Shown here: one piece after another, positions 35,338 to 43,520 of the stretch
Position numbering within the stretch: position 1 is the stretch's first letter
Layout: each line of letters opens with the position of its first letter
Source: Zhuqueibacter pondensis
GTDB lineage: Bacteria; Zhuqueibacterota; Zhuqueibacteria; Zhuqueibacterales; Zhuqueibacteraceae
Direction of reading: 5' to 3'
DNA length: 64,000 nt
Assembly: GCA_034505955.1 (NCBI GenBank)
Contig: JAPDQK010000020.1
Span: forward strand, 1 to 64,000
Program-made: the position numbers and the translations under genes
Notes under the pieces: model-generated
Databases searched by the model: none
What the model was told of the DNA's origin: nothing
Seen by the model: only the letters and a program-made list of their open reading frames with translations

Positions 35338-36369
35338 ATGGAATCCCTTACTCAACAGCGAATATTGTCTCAACAGAGCCAGATCAGGCGGCTTCAGCCG
35401 CCTTCCATTTCCGAGCCTGATGGTTTATCATCAGGCGGCTATCGCCATCTCTTCGGCCCGGTGCATTCCCGCCGGCTCGGGCTGTCGCTCGGCATCGATG
35501 TCGTACCGATCAAAACGTGCACCTTCAACTGCATCTATTGCCAGCTCGGCCGCACTACCTATCAAACTTTGAAACGCGAGGAATACGTGCCGGCAAGCGA
35601 GGTGATGGCGGAGTTGGCTGCATATCTCGAGAGAGGTGGAACTGCGGATTACCTCACTTTTTCCGGCTCCGGCGAACCGACGCTGCACAGCAAGCTCGGC
35701 GAAATGATTGTGCAAACCAAAAAGATGAGCAAAATTCCGGTTGCCGTACTCACCTGCGGCGCGCTGCTTTTTGATCCGCAGGTGCGCAAGGAGTTGATGC
35801 CTGCCGATGTCGTCCTGCCCTCGCTGAATGCGGCTTCCATCAAAACATTCAATGTCATCAATCGGCCGCACGGAAAATTGCGTCTGCCCGAGATCATCGA
35901 TGGTCTCACCCTCTTCCGCCGGGAATATCGCGGTCAGATCTGGCTGGAGATCATGTTGATCAAGGGAATCAACGACAGCGCAGAAGAAATTGATTTGCTC
36001 AAAAAGGCGATTGCCGAGATCAAACCGGACAAAGTGCATCTCAACACCGTAGTTCGCCCGCCAGCCGAAAGCGAGGTGCAACCACTATCGGAGGTGGAGC
36101 TGCGATCGGTGCTCATTGCGCTCGGCCCGCCGGCGGAAATCATTGCGGAGCGGCCGGCGCTTGCCAAACCGGCATCGGGAACTCACCTCATGGAAGAAGT
36201 CGTTAAATTGCTGGCTCGTCACCCGGCAACTCTCGAAGAGATCGCCGAGTATCTGGTTTGCCCACTTGAAACCGTTGCGCGCGTCTTGACGATTTTGGCC
36301 GAAGCTGGCAAGATACAGGCGCAGGAGCATCAATGTAAAAAATTTTACACGGCTGTTGCCCAGGATTAA
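35338..36369 (+). CDS. Radical SAM protein (COG0731-like)
   Basis: About 343 residues. The cluster motif is CTFNCIYC (CxxxCxxC), preceded by FGPVHSRRLGLSLGIDVVP, which is typical of the COG0731 (TYW1-like/molybdenum-cofactor-like) radical SAM group, and followed by YLTFSGSGEPTLHSKLG. The C-terminal 70 residues form a winged-helix-like domain (HPATLEEIAEYLVCPLETVA). The start is uncertain: TTG at 35302 overlaps the sdhC stop, ATG at 35338 is used, and homology begins only about 35 residues later. The substrate is unknown. Confidence 0.8.
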   Translation: MESLTQQRILSQQSQIRRLQPPSISEPDGLSSGGYRHLFGPVHSRRLGLSLGIDVVPIKTCTFNCIYCQLGRTTYQTLKREEYVPASEVMAELAAYLERGGTADYLTFSGSGEPTLHSKLGEMIVQTKKMSKIPVAVLTCGALLFDPQVRKELMPADVVLPSLNAASIKTFNVINRPHGKLRLPEIIDGLTLFRREYRGQIWLEIMLIKGINDSAEEIDLLKKAIAEIKPDKVHLNTVVRPPAESEVQPLSEVELRSVLIALGPPAEIIAERPALAKPASGTHLMEEVVKLLARHPATLEEIAEYLVCPLETVARVLTILAEAGKIQAQEHQCKKFYTAVAQD

Positions 36370-36478
36370 TTGCTGGCGACGCGGATTTTACATTTATTCC
36401 AAGTCCAAGGAAAGACAGCGGAGCCGCATGTGATCCGCGATGCTGCATGGATGAAACACGACTCGTCCGTTTGAACTC

Positions 36479-36940
36479 ATGGATCCCATGTCTACAGACG
36501 TTACCATGAAGACTCGACCACGCCTGATTGGTTTCCTGTGTGAGAACGGGGCGTATGTCTTTTATGATATTTCAAACCCGGCACGGCGGCGCAGGCTGCC
36601 TGGCAATTTTCTCGGGCTGCCGATTACCGGTATCTGTCAGGTGCGGACCAGGGAGGTATTGAAGGCGTTTCTCTCGGGTGCCGAGGGTGTGCTCGTTGCC
36701 GGATGTGAAGCCTGTCAGCGCCAGCAAGATCAAGCGCAAATCGAACGCCGGTTTTCCGAGATCCAGCAGACCTTGGTCCGCCTGGGAATTGATCGGCGCC
36801 GGCTACGGGTGGAGTGGATTTCGGCAACTGAAGAAAGAAAGTTTCTCTCCGTGGTCAACGCCATGATGGAAAATCTCCAGGGTTTGCCGGTGCTAAAATT
36901 GCCTGCCGGGCATGGCAAAAACTTGGTTTACTGTGGGTAA
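36479..36940 (+). CDS. Hydrogenase iron-sulfur subunit, MvhD-like
   Basis: A 153-residue protein of the MvhD/FrhD type, which in characterised systems passes electrons between a hydrogenase and heterodisulfide reductase. Conserved parts are RLIGFLCENGAYVF, PITGICQVRTREVLKAFLSG, AEGVLVAGCEACQRQQDQA and VRLGIDRRRLRVEWISATEE. Cysteines in LCENG, GICQVR and GCEAC suit one [2Fe-2S] cluster. No hydrogenase or Hdr gene is adjacent; instead succinate dehydrogenase genes lie upstream. A shorter start (ATG 36491) is possible. Confidence 0.72.
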   Translation: MDPMSTDVTMKTRPRLIGFLCENGAYVFYDISNPARRRRLPGNFLGLPITGICQVRTREVLKAFLSGAEGVLVAGCEACQRQQDQAQIERRFSEIQQTLVRLGIDRRRLRVEWISATEERKFLSVVNAMMENLQGLPVLKLPAGHGKNLVYCG

Positions 36941-36959
36941 CACCGAGGAGGTAATTATC

Positions 36960-37504
36960 ATGAGTTCCACCGTTAAAAAATTTTGTTGATTGTGGGAGGT
37001 CTTTTAGGGGCCCTGGTTATTGTACTTCTCATTGCCGCGTACAACATGGGCCTTTTCAGCCGTGTTGAGCTGCAACAAACGGCTCGGGGCCCATATCACA
37101 TGGTCTATATCTCCCACACCGGACCGTATTATCAAGTTGCGGAAAAAATTACACAGGTCAGCAAAATGCTGCAGGAGAAAAATGTCCGGACGCTTGACGC
37201 CTGCGGTATTTTCTACGACGACCCCAGCACGGTGCCACAAGAGCAGCTTCGTAGCCGTGCAGGATTTTTGGTGAAGGGAGCGGTCACTGTCGAAGCGCCA
37301 TTGGCCATTGATACCGTGGCGCAGCGGGAAGTGATAGTGGCGAAAGTGAAAGCGCATCCTACTGTGGCGCCGCTCAAGACGTATCCCAAAATGCAGGAAT
37401 GGATGAAACAAAACAATTTCCAGGCAGCCGGACCGGGACTGGAAATCTATCATGCCAATGGTGTTGTCGAGTGCGAGTTGCCGATCCAGCCGCGTGTGCA
37501 GTGA
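36960..37504 (+). pseudogene. Membrane-anchored GyrI-like effector-binding protein, frameshift near start
   Basis: The main frame from TTG 36983 gives a membrane helix (VGGLLGALVIVLLIAAYN) and then a GyrI/AraC effector-binding-like domain (YHMVYISHTGPYYQVAEKI ... LDACGIFYDDPSTVPQEQLR). A strong GGAGG and ATG at 36960 lie upstream but in another frame, reading MSSTVKKF then a stop. Adding one base to the A6/T4 run at 36975-36984 gives MSSTVKKILLIVGGLLGALV, an ideal membrane start. Either the base is missing in the data or in the genome, or the cell starts at TTG. Confidence 0.6.
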
Positions 37505-38174
37505 CTCGACGGGAAGACAATGAAAACCTCGGAACTAAAGACGAAAAACCGGTGAACCAGTTGGGAGGGGTGGTCATTTTCTGCGCTGCAAGTTGGTTCG
37601 GCATCGAAATGGATAACCAAAGAGGCGATCTCACCATTCAGAGTACGCAATGTTTAGCTCCAGGGTTCAAGTTAACACACCTGTATATTCCTGAGTTTTC
37701 TCAGTTTTGCGATTTTTGTCCATGCTATTCCCGATTTTGGGAAAGAGTCCATAGAACTACAACGCGTTTACTAATCAGTTAACTTCTTGAAAACGCGTCG
37801 CTGTGGAGGCAGGCCGAGACGAGTATTTTTTCGGCATGATTATTGACATGTGACGATGAGGTAATACCATTTTTGTCTCACAGCCGTCGTTCTTTTTGAG
37901 AAATTCGAGCCCAAGAGCAGCAGTTGTTCATACTTGTTCAGCATCTTCGCGCTGCAATTTGGCTATCAGTCCCAGAGAAAAAGCTGATCTTAATCCTGAC
38001 TGGGAACGGGGTGAATAACGGGCCGTGTAGTGGGAACAGCTCATACTCGAAAGTCGACTGGCAGCAAGGACAATCCCGCCTATTTATTCAAGGAGATTAG
38101 ATCTCCTTCGACGTGGAAGTGCTGAGTAAAAAAACAGTATTTCACTAACTCTTAACCAGTGAAAGGAGATCCTC
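37505..38174 (+). other. Upstream region of gltA
   Basis: No gene is supported here. It holds a promoter candidate TTGACA at 37843-37848 and TACCAT at 37865-37870 (16-base spacer), an inverted repeat at 38090-38108, and a long leader. Confidence 0.4.
38090..38170 (+). promoter_or_regulatory. Possible Shine-Dalgarno-sequestering leader of gltA
   Basis: AAGGAGAT (38090-38097) and ATCTCCTT (38101-38108) form an 8-base stem with a TAG loop. The same AAGGAGAT is the gltA ribosome-binding site at 38163-38170. The middle strand can therefore pair with either copy, giving two exclusive structures, one hiding the ribosome site. No ligand or protein is implied. Confidence 0.35.
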
Positions 38175-39461
38175 ATGCCAGATACCCTCTCCATCACCGA
38201 CAATCGGACGGGAAAAAAATATGAAATTCCGATCACCCATGGCACCATCCGAGCCATGGACCTGCGGCAGATCAAAGTCAATGAAGAAGACTTTGGTTTA
38301 ATGAGCTACGACCCTGCATTTATGAATACCGCTTCCTGCCAAAGCAAAATTACGTTTATCGACGGTGATAAAGGCATTCTGCGTTATCGCGGCTATCCCA
38401 TCGAACAACTCGCCGAGAAATGCAGCTATCTGGAAGTGGCCTATCTGGTCCTCTACGGCGAGTTGCCGACTCAAAAGCAGTTGGATGAGTGGACTTATAA
38501 CGTCATGCACCACACCATGCTGCACGAAAGCATCAAAAAGTTCATGGAAGGCTTCCATTATGATGCCCATCCCATGGGCATGCTGGTGAGCACGGTCGGC
38601 GCCTTGTCCACGTTCTATCCGGATGCGAGAAAGATTCAAGATCCCGAATCACGCCAACTGCAAATCTACCGTCTGATCGGCAAAGTGCCGACAATTGCCG
38701 CCTATTGCTACCGCCATCGCATGGGCTTGCCTTATGTTTATCCGGACAATGATCTCAGCTACACCGGCAATTTTCTGAACATGATGTATAAGATGGCTGA
38801 AGTCAAATATAAACCCAATCCGGTGTTGGAACGCGCGCTGGATGTTTTGTTCATTCTGCATGCGGACCATGAGCAGAACTGCAGCGCCAACGCCATGCGC
38901 AGCATCGGCAGTTCGCACACGGATCCGTTTGCGGCCACTGCCGGCGCCGCGGCGGCGTTGTACGGCCCATTGCACGGCGGCGCCAACGAACAAGTTTTGA
39001 CCATGCTCAAACAGATCGGCTCGAAAGACAAGATTCCGGACTTTATCAAGCGTGTCAAGGCTGGCGAAGGCAAGCTGATGGGCTTCGGCCATCGCATCTA
39101 CAAAAATTACGATCCCCGCGCCAAGATCATCAAACAAACCGCGGATCAGGTGTTCGAGGTGACCGGCCGCAACCCATTGCTCGACATGGCCATCGAGTTG
39201 GAGCGCATCGCCCTGCAAGATGAATACTTCATCAAGCGCAAACTCTATCCGAACGTCGATTTCTACTCCGGCATCATCTATCAGGCCATGGGCTTTCCGA
39301 CCGATGCCTTCACCGTGTTGTTTGCGATTCCGCGTACCTCCGGCTGGTTGGCACAATGGCAGGAGTTGCTGCTTGATCCGGAACAGAAGATCGCCCGGCC
39401 GCGGCAAATCTATCTGGGCTACGACAAGCGCGATTTTGTGCCGATCGAGAAACGAGGATGA
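38175..39461 (+). CDS. gltA: Citrate synthase
   Basis: A 428-residue type II citrate synthase condensing acetyl-CoA and oxaloacetate. The N-terminal beta domain (TDNRTGKKYEIPITHGTIRA) is present, as are catalytic regions GPLHGGANEQVLTML, MGFGHRIYKNYDPRAKII (His) and NVDFYSGIIYQAMGFPTDAF (Asp region). AAGGAGAT lies at good distance from the ATG. It is a single-gene unit, with mdh 2 kb downstream on the same strand. Confidence 0.97.
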   Translation: MPDTLSITDNRTGKKYEIPITHGTIRAMDLRQIKVNEEDFGLMSYDPAFMNTASCQSKITFIDGDKGILRYRGYPIEQLAEKCSYLEVAYLVLYGELPTQKQLDEWTYNVMHHTMLHESIKKFMEGFHYDAHPMGMLVSTVGALSTFYPDARKIQDPESRQLQIYRLIGKVPTIAAYCYRHRMGLPYVYPDNDLSYTGNFLNMMYKMAEVKYKPNPVLERALDVLFILHADHEQNCSANAMRSIGSSHTDPFAATAGAAAALYGPLHGGANEQVLTMLKQIGSKDKIPDFIKRVKAGEGKLMGFGHRIYKNYDPRAKIIKQTADQVFEVTGRNPLLDMAIELERIALQDEYFIKRKLYPNVDFYSGIIYQAMGFPTDAFTVLFAIPRTSGWLAQWQELLLDPEQKIARPRQIYLGYDKRDFVPIEKRG

Positions 39462-39470
39462 AACAACAAA

Positions 39471-39708
39471 TGGATTGATGGATCAATGGATTTATGGAGT
39501 AATGGTAACCATTCAATTTATAAGGCAGCCGAAATAACATTGTCATTCTGGAAGAATCCTTTTTGTATCTGGCACTATGCGTTTGTCTTAGATTTCAAAA
39601 TGATTCTTACTGAATGACATTCCCCCTGAATAGTGATGAGTAAGGGATTCTTGCAGCGATGGAATCTTCATCCTCCAACAATCCATAAATCCGTTATCCA
39701 TCAATCCA
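39471..39708. repeat. Long inverted repeat enclosing a TGTCATTC element
   Basis: Arms of 27-28 bases at 39471-39498 (starts TGGATTGATGGATCAATGG) and 39682-39708 (ends TATCCATCAATCCA) are near-perfect complements. Between them lies a TGTCATTC-ended element at 39541-39619. The whole could fold at the end of the gltA transcript. Confidence 0.6.
39541..39619. repeat. TGTCATTC-type repeat after gltA
   Basis: It begins TGTCATTCTGGAAGAATCC and ends GATTCTTACTGAATGACA, with the GAATC/GATTC blocks seen in other copies; the centre differs. Confidence 0.55.
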
Positions 39709-39730
39709 AATTTGAGAGAGAGGAGGTTTT

Positions 39731-40318
39731 ATGCCTGCAAAAAAGATTCTCATGCTGGTAGGAGACTTCGTGGAAGATTATGAAGTCATGGTCCCTTTCC
39801 AAATGCTGACGATGGTCGGCCATCAAGTCGATGCGGTGTGCCCCGGCAAAAAAGCCGGCGAAAAAGTGCGCACCGCGATTCACGATTTTGAAGGCGACCA
39901 AACTTACAGCGAAAAGCCCGGCCACGGCTTCACGCTCAATGCGACTTTTGATAAAATCAAGCCGGAGAATTACGATGCGCTGGTCATTCCCGGCGGCCGC
40001 GCGCCGGAGTATCTCCGCCTGAATGACAAAGTCATTGCCGCGGTGCAGCATTTTGCCAAAGCCAACAAGCCGATTGCAGCGATTTGCCATGGGGCGCAAT
40101 TGCTGACGGCTGCCAAAGTTATCGAAGGCAAAACCATTTGCGCTTACCCGGCGGTCAAAGCCGAAGTGTTGCTCGCCGGCGGCAAATGGGGCGAAGTCAA
40201 CAGCACCTTCACCAATGCGCATGTGGACGGCAATTTTGTCACCGCCGCGGCGTGGCCGGCCCATCCGGAATGGATTCGTAAATTTTTGGAGGTGTTGGGA
40301 ACAACAATCACACCATAA
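39731..40318 (+). CDS. DJ-1/PfpI family protein
   Basis: A 195-residue class-I glutamine-amidotransferase-like protein. The nucleophile elbow AICHGAQLL is intact (Cys-His), with an acidic residue in FVEDYEVMVPFQ. Members include intracellular protease PfpI, YhbO-type stress proteins and glyoxalase/deglycase-like enzymes; the precise activity is open. AGAGAGGAGG lies just before the ATG. It is a single gene between gltA and a small membrane protein. Confidence 0.9.
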   Translation: MPAKKILMLVGDFVEDYEVMVPFQMLTMVGHQVDAVCPGKKAGEKVRTAIHDFEGDQTYSEKPGHGFTLNATFDKIKPENYDALVIPGGRAPEYLRLNDKVIAAVQHFAKANKPIAAICHGAQLLTAAKVIEGKTICAYPAVKAEVLLAGGKWGEVNSTFTNAHVDGNFVTAAAWPAHPEWIRKFLEVLGTTITP

Positions 40319-40432
40319 ATTTGATGCTGGAGGCTTGATCCTGGATCGCAATGCTCAACCGAGTTTGGTCTTCATGATTTTTGCTGTTGATCTCCAACTG
40401 GTCGCGCATGTATTTTTCTGGAGACGATAATA

Positions 40433-40834
40433 ATGTTTTTGACCCTGCTGCTCGTCACGTTTTGCATTGCTGCCGTACTTTCTATTTTGGTGGCATTGCT
40501 GTTCAAAAAACCCTTATCGGCAATTCTTGACCGCATTGTCTCGACCGACTTGGGGTCCGCCTGGCGGCGATATTTGCAATTCGCCATCTTTGTCGTTGGC
40601 GTCTCAGGCGGGGTAAGAGTCTGGGATCTGGAAAAGTACATCAACCCAGCAAAGGATCAACCGCTCCTGGTGCTGAACAGTGACCGTTGGGTTCTGGAAG
40701 TGTATCGCACCATCATCGGGACGTTCCAGAGCATTGCCTGGATGCTGTTGATCTTCTTTCTTTTTGCGCTCATCGCTTATGTTTTGGTGCGTGGCTTTGA
40801 AATGAAGCACAGCAAAAAAGCCTCAACCGAATAG
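40433..40834 (+). CDS. Hypothetical membrane protein
   Basis: A 133-residue protein with three predicted membrane helices: residues 3-24 (LLLVTFCIAAVLSILVALLF), about 47-63 (LQFAIFVVGVSGGVRVW) and about 97-121 (SIAWMLLIFFLFALIAYVLV). The loop LDRIVSTDLGSAWRRYLQF is charged. I do not recognise a family. It lies between the PfpI gene and a response regulator, with repeat-like AT-rich spacers on both sides. Confidence 0.65.
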   Translation: MFLTLLLVTFCIAAVLSILVALLFKKPLSAILDRIVSTDLGSAWRRYLQFAIFVVGVSGGVRVWDLEKYINPAKDQPLLVLNSDRWVLEVYRTIIGTFQSIAWMLLIFFLFALIAYVLVRGFEMKHSKKASTE

Positions 40835-40956
40835 CGGACTGAATGCTTGATCCCGAATTTTGGATGTTTTGCTCAGTTATCCAGCCAGGTGATCAGTATT
40901 AAGCATCCAGGATCGAGAATCCAGTATCAAGATTCCAGAAAGAAAGGAGTAGACCA

Positions 40957-41316
40957 ATGGCACGCGTACTTGTTGTCGAAGACGAGGCCAATCTGCGTCT
41001 GCTCTATCGTGCTGAGCTCGGAATCGAAGGGTATGAGGTTATCGATGTCGGAACAGGAACGGATGCCCTCGAGGTGCTGGAACACGAAAAGATAGATGCA
41101 GTCGTGTTAGACCTCAGGCTGCCGGATTGCATCGGACTGCAACTGCTGGACAAGTTGCTATCCCGACAGCGTAATTTACCCATCATTATCAACACGGCTT
41201 ACGATCAATTTCGCGATGATTTTCACTGTTGGGGGGCGGAGGCTTTTGTGGTCAAATCCTCTGATCTTGCCGAGCTGAAAAATGCCCTGGCGCGCAGTAT
41301 TTCAACCACATCGTGA
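40957..41316 (+). CDS. Single-domain response regulator
   Basis: A 119-residue CheY-type receiver: acidic pocket VVEDEAN (residues 6-12), phospho-acceptor in VVLDLRLPD (Asp near 51), Thr in NTAYD and Lys in VVKSSD. There is no output domain. GAAAGGAG precedes the ATG. No kinase is adjacent; the nearest are at 46949 and 50631. It may be a phosphorelay intermediate or regulate a partner by contact. Confidence 0.9.
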   Translation: MARVLVVEDEANLRLLYRAELGIEGYEVIDVGTGTDALEVLEHEKIDAVVLDLRLPDCIGLQLLDKLLSRQRNLPIIINTAYDQFRDDFHCWGAEAFVVKSSDLAELKNALARSISTTS

Positions 41317-41414
41317 AAAGCCGTGGGTTGATCACTCATCAGTCAATGACCGGTCAGTCTGGCCTGTGAACCGTGGTGAGGCGATGTCCTACTTCGCGAG
41401 CTCGCCATTGCTTT

Positions 41415-41501
41415 AACCCCGATAATTCATGAGCCACATTTTCAGGCTCGAGCCAACAGCAGGGTGCTGTCGATTTACGTACCGCGTGAATTATCGGGGT
41501 T
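41415..41501. repeat. 87-base MITE-like element with CCCCGATAATTCA ends, copy 2
   Basis: It begins AACCCCGATAATTCATGAG and ends GTGAATTATCGGGGTT, perfect terminal inverted repeats of 15 bases. It is the inverted relative of 26887-26972 and lies 83 bases before mdh. Confidence 0.8.
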
Positions 41502-41584
41502 AAAACGGTAAACGTGTGATGGCAGGCTGATCGGTTGGTTTTTTAGAGCATTTCCGAATTTTTCTACAAGGAGGAGGTTCGATC

Positions 41585-42514
41585 ATGAAAATATCCGTCA
41601 TCGGCGCTGGTAACGTCGGGGCCACCACGGCGCTTTTTCTTGCTCAACAACGGCTGGGTGAGATTTTACAGATCGACATCATCGAAGGCATGCCGGAAGG
41701 CAAGGCGCTCGATATGGACGAGGCCGGTCCGGTTGCCAGATTCGAGGGCCACATCGTCGGCACCACCAATTATGACAAGTTGGAGAACTCTGATATCGTG
41801 GTAATGACCGCCGGCCTGCCGCGCAAGCCCGGCATGACCCGCATGGATTTGCTCACCAAGAATGCCGAGATCGTCTCCTCGGCCATGCTCAAAGTCGCCC
41901 AGTTTGCGTCCAAAGCCATCGTCGTCATGGTTACCAACCCGCTCGATGTGATGACTTACGTGGCATGGAAAACCACCGGCTTTCCCAAGTCACGGGTGGT
42001 TGGCATGGCTGGCGTGCTCGATTCGACGCGCTTCCGCTTTTTCGTTGCCGATGCGCTCAATGTCTCGGTTGAAGACACGCAAGCCATGGTGCTCGGCGGC
42101 CACGGTGACTCGATGGTGCCGCTCCCCCGCTACACCACCGTGTCCGGCATCCCCATTACGCAATTACTCCCCGCTGATCAGGTTGCCAAACTCGTGGATC
42201 GCACCCGCAAAGGCGGCACCGAGATTGTGAACCTGCTCAAGACCGGCAGCGCCTATTATGCGCCGGCGGCTTCCGTGGCACAGATGGTTGAAGCGATTGT
42301 TTTCGACAAAAGGCGACTGCTGCCCGCCTCTGCGTATCTGGAAGGTGAATACGGCCTCTCCGGAGTTTTTGCCGGTGTGCCGATCATCCTCGGCCGCAAC
42401 GGCATCGAGAAAATTGTCGAAATCGAATTGACCGAAGAGGAAAAGCAGGCACTGCACAAATCTGCCGCCGAAGTGAAAGAAGGCATCCAGGATTGGGAGA
42501 AGATCGCAAAGTAG
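41585..42514 (+). CDS. mdh: Malate dehydrogenase (LDH-like type)
   Basis: A 309-residue NAD-dependent enzyme interconverting malate and oxaloacetate. NAD-binding ISVIGAGNVGATTALFLA at 3-20; Arg pair in GLPRKPGMTRMDL (the mobile loop Arg of malate rather than Gln of lactate dehydrogenases); VTNPLDVMTYVAWK; catalytic His in LGGHGDSMVPLPRY. Length and motifs fit the tetrameric mdh of Chlorobi and Bacillus. AAGGAGGAGG is present before the ATG. Together with gltA and sdh it makes an oxidative or reductive TCA segment. Confidence 0.97.
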   Translation: MKISVIGAGNVGATTALFLAQQRLGEILQIDIIEGMPEGKALDMDEAGPVARFEGHIVGTTNYDKLENSDIVVMTAGLPRKPGMTRMDLLTKNAEIVSSAMLKVAQFASKAIVVMVTNPLDVMTYVAWKTTGFPKSRVVGMAGVLDSTRFRFFVADALNVSVEDTQAMVLGGHGDSMVPLPRYTTVSGIPITQLLPADQVAKLVDRTRKGGTEIVNLLKTGSAYYAPAASVAQMVEAIVFDKRRLLPASAYLEGEYGLSGVFAGVPIILGRNGIEKIVEIELTEEEKQALHKSAAEVKEGIQDWEKIAK

Positions 42515-43166
42515 GACAGCCTGACTGTCAAAAAGTACTTCTGTGCAACTCATTGACCGGTCGCTGTGCCGTCATTGATTTCCTTCAGACAACCGGTGCA
42601 TGCGGCCGGTCATTCCCAACTTTTTGCAGAAAGAGTGGAGGACAGTCCAACTTATGCGAATCATTATAATTGCACTGTCCATGGTGTTGGTCAATTGTGG
42701 GGGGAAAATGCCATCCGCACGAGGATTCCCTGGTATCAATCTTTCCAAAGATTAGCACTGTTCGACACAAAAAATTGACAACGGAATCCGGTGGGGGGAA
42801 TCCAAGTCATCATTCGGAGACAAAAGTATGGCCTGCTCATTGAATCATCGCCCCAAGCCCTCACTCATATGAAAAAACTCCATCAAACAGCCGTTTAGGC
42901 CATGCCGGCAGAGCCGCGCCCTGATGGCGATGCTTGCGGTAATTACCATCGTTACTTCTGTCACCACCCAGCCGGAATGGAGCAACTCCGGTTTGAGTGC
43001 TTCTGGAAATTGACCACAGCTCGACACCGATTTCACTCGAATCAATACCGCACACGCAAAGATCAGTCGAAAAATTCCGGGCTCTTTGATCGGTGTGGAC
43101 ACTGCTGGCATATCAGCAATTCGGTGTTCCGATTTTTTACTTGAAATTTTATCAGGGAAGGAGATC
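42515..43166. other. Gap between mdh and a small membrane gene
   Basis: It contains one candidate short lipoprotein gene (42654-42755). The remaining 42756-43166 has only broken frames, one reading MAMLAVITIVTSVTTQPEW before a stop, so a decayed short gene is possible but unproven. Confidence 0.35.
42654..42755 (+). CDS. Possible 33-residue lipoprotein
   Basis: The frame starts ATG with GGAGG thirteen bases upstream and gives MRIIIIALSMVLVNCGGKM, then 14 more residues. The hydrophobic stretch ending in LVNC followed by GG resembles a lipoprotein signal. The product is very short and no homologue is known to me, so chance cannot be excluded. Confidence 0.35.
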   Translation: MRIIIIALSMVLVNCGGKMPSARGFPGINLSKD

Positions 43167-43466
43167 ATGAATGAGAGACTAAAAGCAGACGAAGAAAAGT
43201 TTATTCACGAGCTCCTCGCTTGGGATGCACAACGCCGGCCCATGGAATGGATTCTCGGCAATGTGGCCCTGTTTCTCGGCGGTGTGATGATTCTGGTGAT
43301 TGGCATTTTCACGATCCGGCATTTGACCGACCGCTTGATCCTGTTGATTACGGTGCCCGGATTTATCTCGGGTATTCTGTTTGTGGGTCTTTACATTTTT
43401 ATCTCGAACCGTATCAAGGAACGCCGTCGCATGGCGTCAATCCTCAAAAAACTCGGCGCTTCATAG
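43167..43466 (+). CDS. Hypothetical small membrane protein
   Basis: A 99-residue protein with two membrane helices at about 29-48 (GNVALFLGGVMILVIGIFTI) and 56-80 (LLITVPGFISGILFVGLYIF), an acidic N terminus and a basic C terminus (RIKERRRMASILKK), so both ends are probably cytoplasmic. GGGAAGGAGATC is a strong ribosome site for ATG 43167. Family unknown. The Zn-ribbon membrane gene follows 54 bases later. Confidence 0.7.
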   Translation: MNERLKADEEKFIHELLAWDAQRRPMEWILGNVALFLGGVMILVIGIFTIRHLTDRLILLITVPGFISGILFVGLYIFISNRIKERRRMASILKKLGAS

Positions 43467-43520
43467 AAATCCACCACCCAATTGCGCTTTGAGGCGGTTT
43501 TACAAAACTGGAGAAGAGAA

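Noticed and set aside
42860..43160. Possible short gene with MAMLAVITIVTSVTTQPEW
   Set aside because: Broken by stops in every reading, no ribosome site, no recognised family; kept only as a remark on the gap.
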